A stretch of 32,464 bases of DNA from contig RHPI01001737.1 in the NCBI GenBank assembly GCA_009103225.1, forward strand, positions 638,667 to 671,130, in the 5' to 3' direction. The stretch comes from Chlorokybus atmophyticus (taxonomy: Eukaryota; Streptophyta; Chlorokybophyceae; Chlorokybales; Chlorokybaceae). Position numbers and translations under genes: made by a program. The notes below the pieces were generated by a model, which had not been told where the DNA came from, ran no database searches, and saw nothing but the letters and a program-made list of their open reading frames with translations. Below, one piece after another: positions 31,974 through 32,464 of the stretch. Position 1 is the stretch's first letter. Every line of letters starts with the position of its first letter.

Positions 31974-32464
31974 GTGTGGTGCACTGTATTGATGCTTAAT
32001 GCCACACGGCGGACTGATTGTTGAATGTTGCATGGATCATTCGATTGTGGTGACAGTTGTGCAGTGACAGCTGCCCGGTATTGTACACGTCCACATGCAA
32101 AAGTCTTAGCATACGATTAGCAATGCCTAACTGACTGATATGCTCTAAACTCAGAGTAGTGAGACAAGTACATGTGTCATGTGGAAGTGCAGTGAACGTT
32201 CACCCAATACTTGCCCTCTTGTACACGGGCGCTGTCCTTGTCAAACATGGGGAGCAGCTGGACAATGCCTTTTATGTTGAAAGACTAGCATGCACATGTA
32301 GTTGAGGCAAGCATGGACACACAGAGACAGAGCTACCGCCACCAGAGCATACACAAGTCACATCACATTCATCTATTACAAGTTGTCCGCTGGTTCTTAT
32401 ACCAGCCAGTTACACACACGTCTACATTTGCAAGCACTGCGTAAGCTATACTCAGCCTTTTGAC
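31974..32464. other. 3' flank; possible minus-strand exon
   Basis: Mostly non-coding sequence after the methyltransferase. On the minus strand a short open stretch at about 32285-32207 reads GIVQLLPMFDKDSARVQEG and KYW, then meets a donor-like GTGAAC. It could be an exon of a gene entering from the right edge, but one short stretch cannot establish that. Confidence 0.3.

Noticed and set aside
32207-32285. Minus-strand gene entering from the right edge
   Set aside because: Only one short open stretch with a donor-like end; no second exon to support it.

Overview
The window looks like nuclear DNA of a eukaryote, most likely a green alga (chlorophyte). Its genes are cut into many short exons by short GT-AG introns, with several plausible GC-AG ones. 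They include a plant/algal-type lipoxygenase and transposon families of plant and algal type. The organism is inferred from gene content only. No rRNA, tRNA, CRISPR array or bacterial-style operon is visible. Exon models were read by eye from splice sites, reading phase and family motifs, so the boundaries are proposals.

Layout. (1) 1.1-3.6 kb, plus strand: the catalytic C-terminal half of a lipoxygenase, eleven exons ending in the canonical C-terminal Ile; the N-terminal half is not visible. (2) 3.6-9.8 kb: gene-poor, with an 83-bp near-perfect palindrome, a decayed LINE ORF2 remnant (minus strand), G-rich tracts, degenerate direct repeats and a six-copy array of 53-bp units. (3) 9.8-25.3 kb: a minus-strand gene of unknown function split by a 13.8-kb CACTA/EnSpm-type transposon (10630-24433). 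The transposon starts and ends with CACCGGTA, is flanked by a 3-bp duplication (CTT), and has subterminal TTATTCAC/GAATATTCAC repeats. Removing it and one CTT rejoins the interrupted exon in frame. (4) Inside the transposon: a minus-strand ten-exon gene for an acidic/basic protein with an RGG-rich tail (TnpA-like by position only), a small 170-codon plus-strand gene, a 388-bp tandem duplication, and a plus-strand gene of about 21 exons encoding a Tnp2-family transposase fused to a PHD finger, SUMO-interaction-like motifs and a Ulp1-type (C48) SUMO protease. A 7-N assembly gap lies in the middle of the transposase. (5) 25.9-32 kb, plus strand: a seven-exon gene for a C2HC-finger plus OTU cysteine protease protein, a 212-codon ORF of unknown function, and a gene joining a C2HC/Cys-rich N-terminus, a Tudor-like segment and a phage/bacterial-type C5 DNA methyltransferase broken by one in-frame TGA.

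How it fits together. Most of the region from 9.8 to 32 kb looks mobile in origin. The CACTA element carries its own chromatin-reading (PHD) and SUMO-cleaving (Ulp1) modules on its transposase. The neighbouring OTU and methyltransferase genes share a C2HC finger style at their N-termini and may belong to a second, older element into which the CACTA copy jumped. The shared theme is mobile DNA encoding tools that act on SUMO/ubiquitin conjugates and DNA methylation. The grouping of the outer genes into one element is inference; the CACTA boundaries and the enzyme motifs are read directly.
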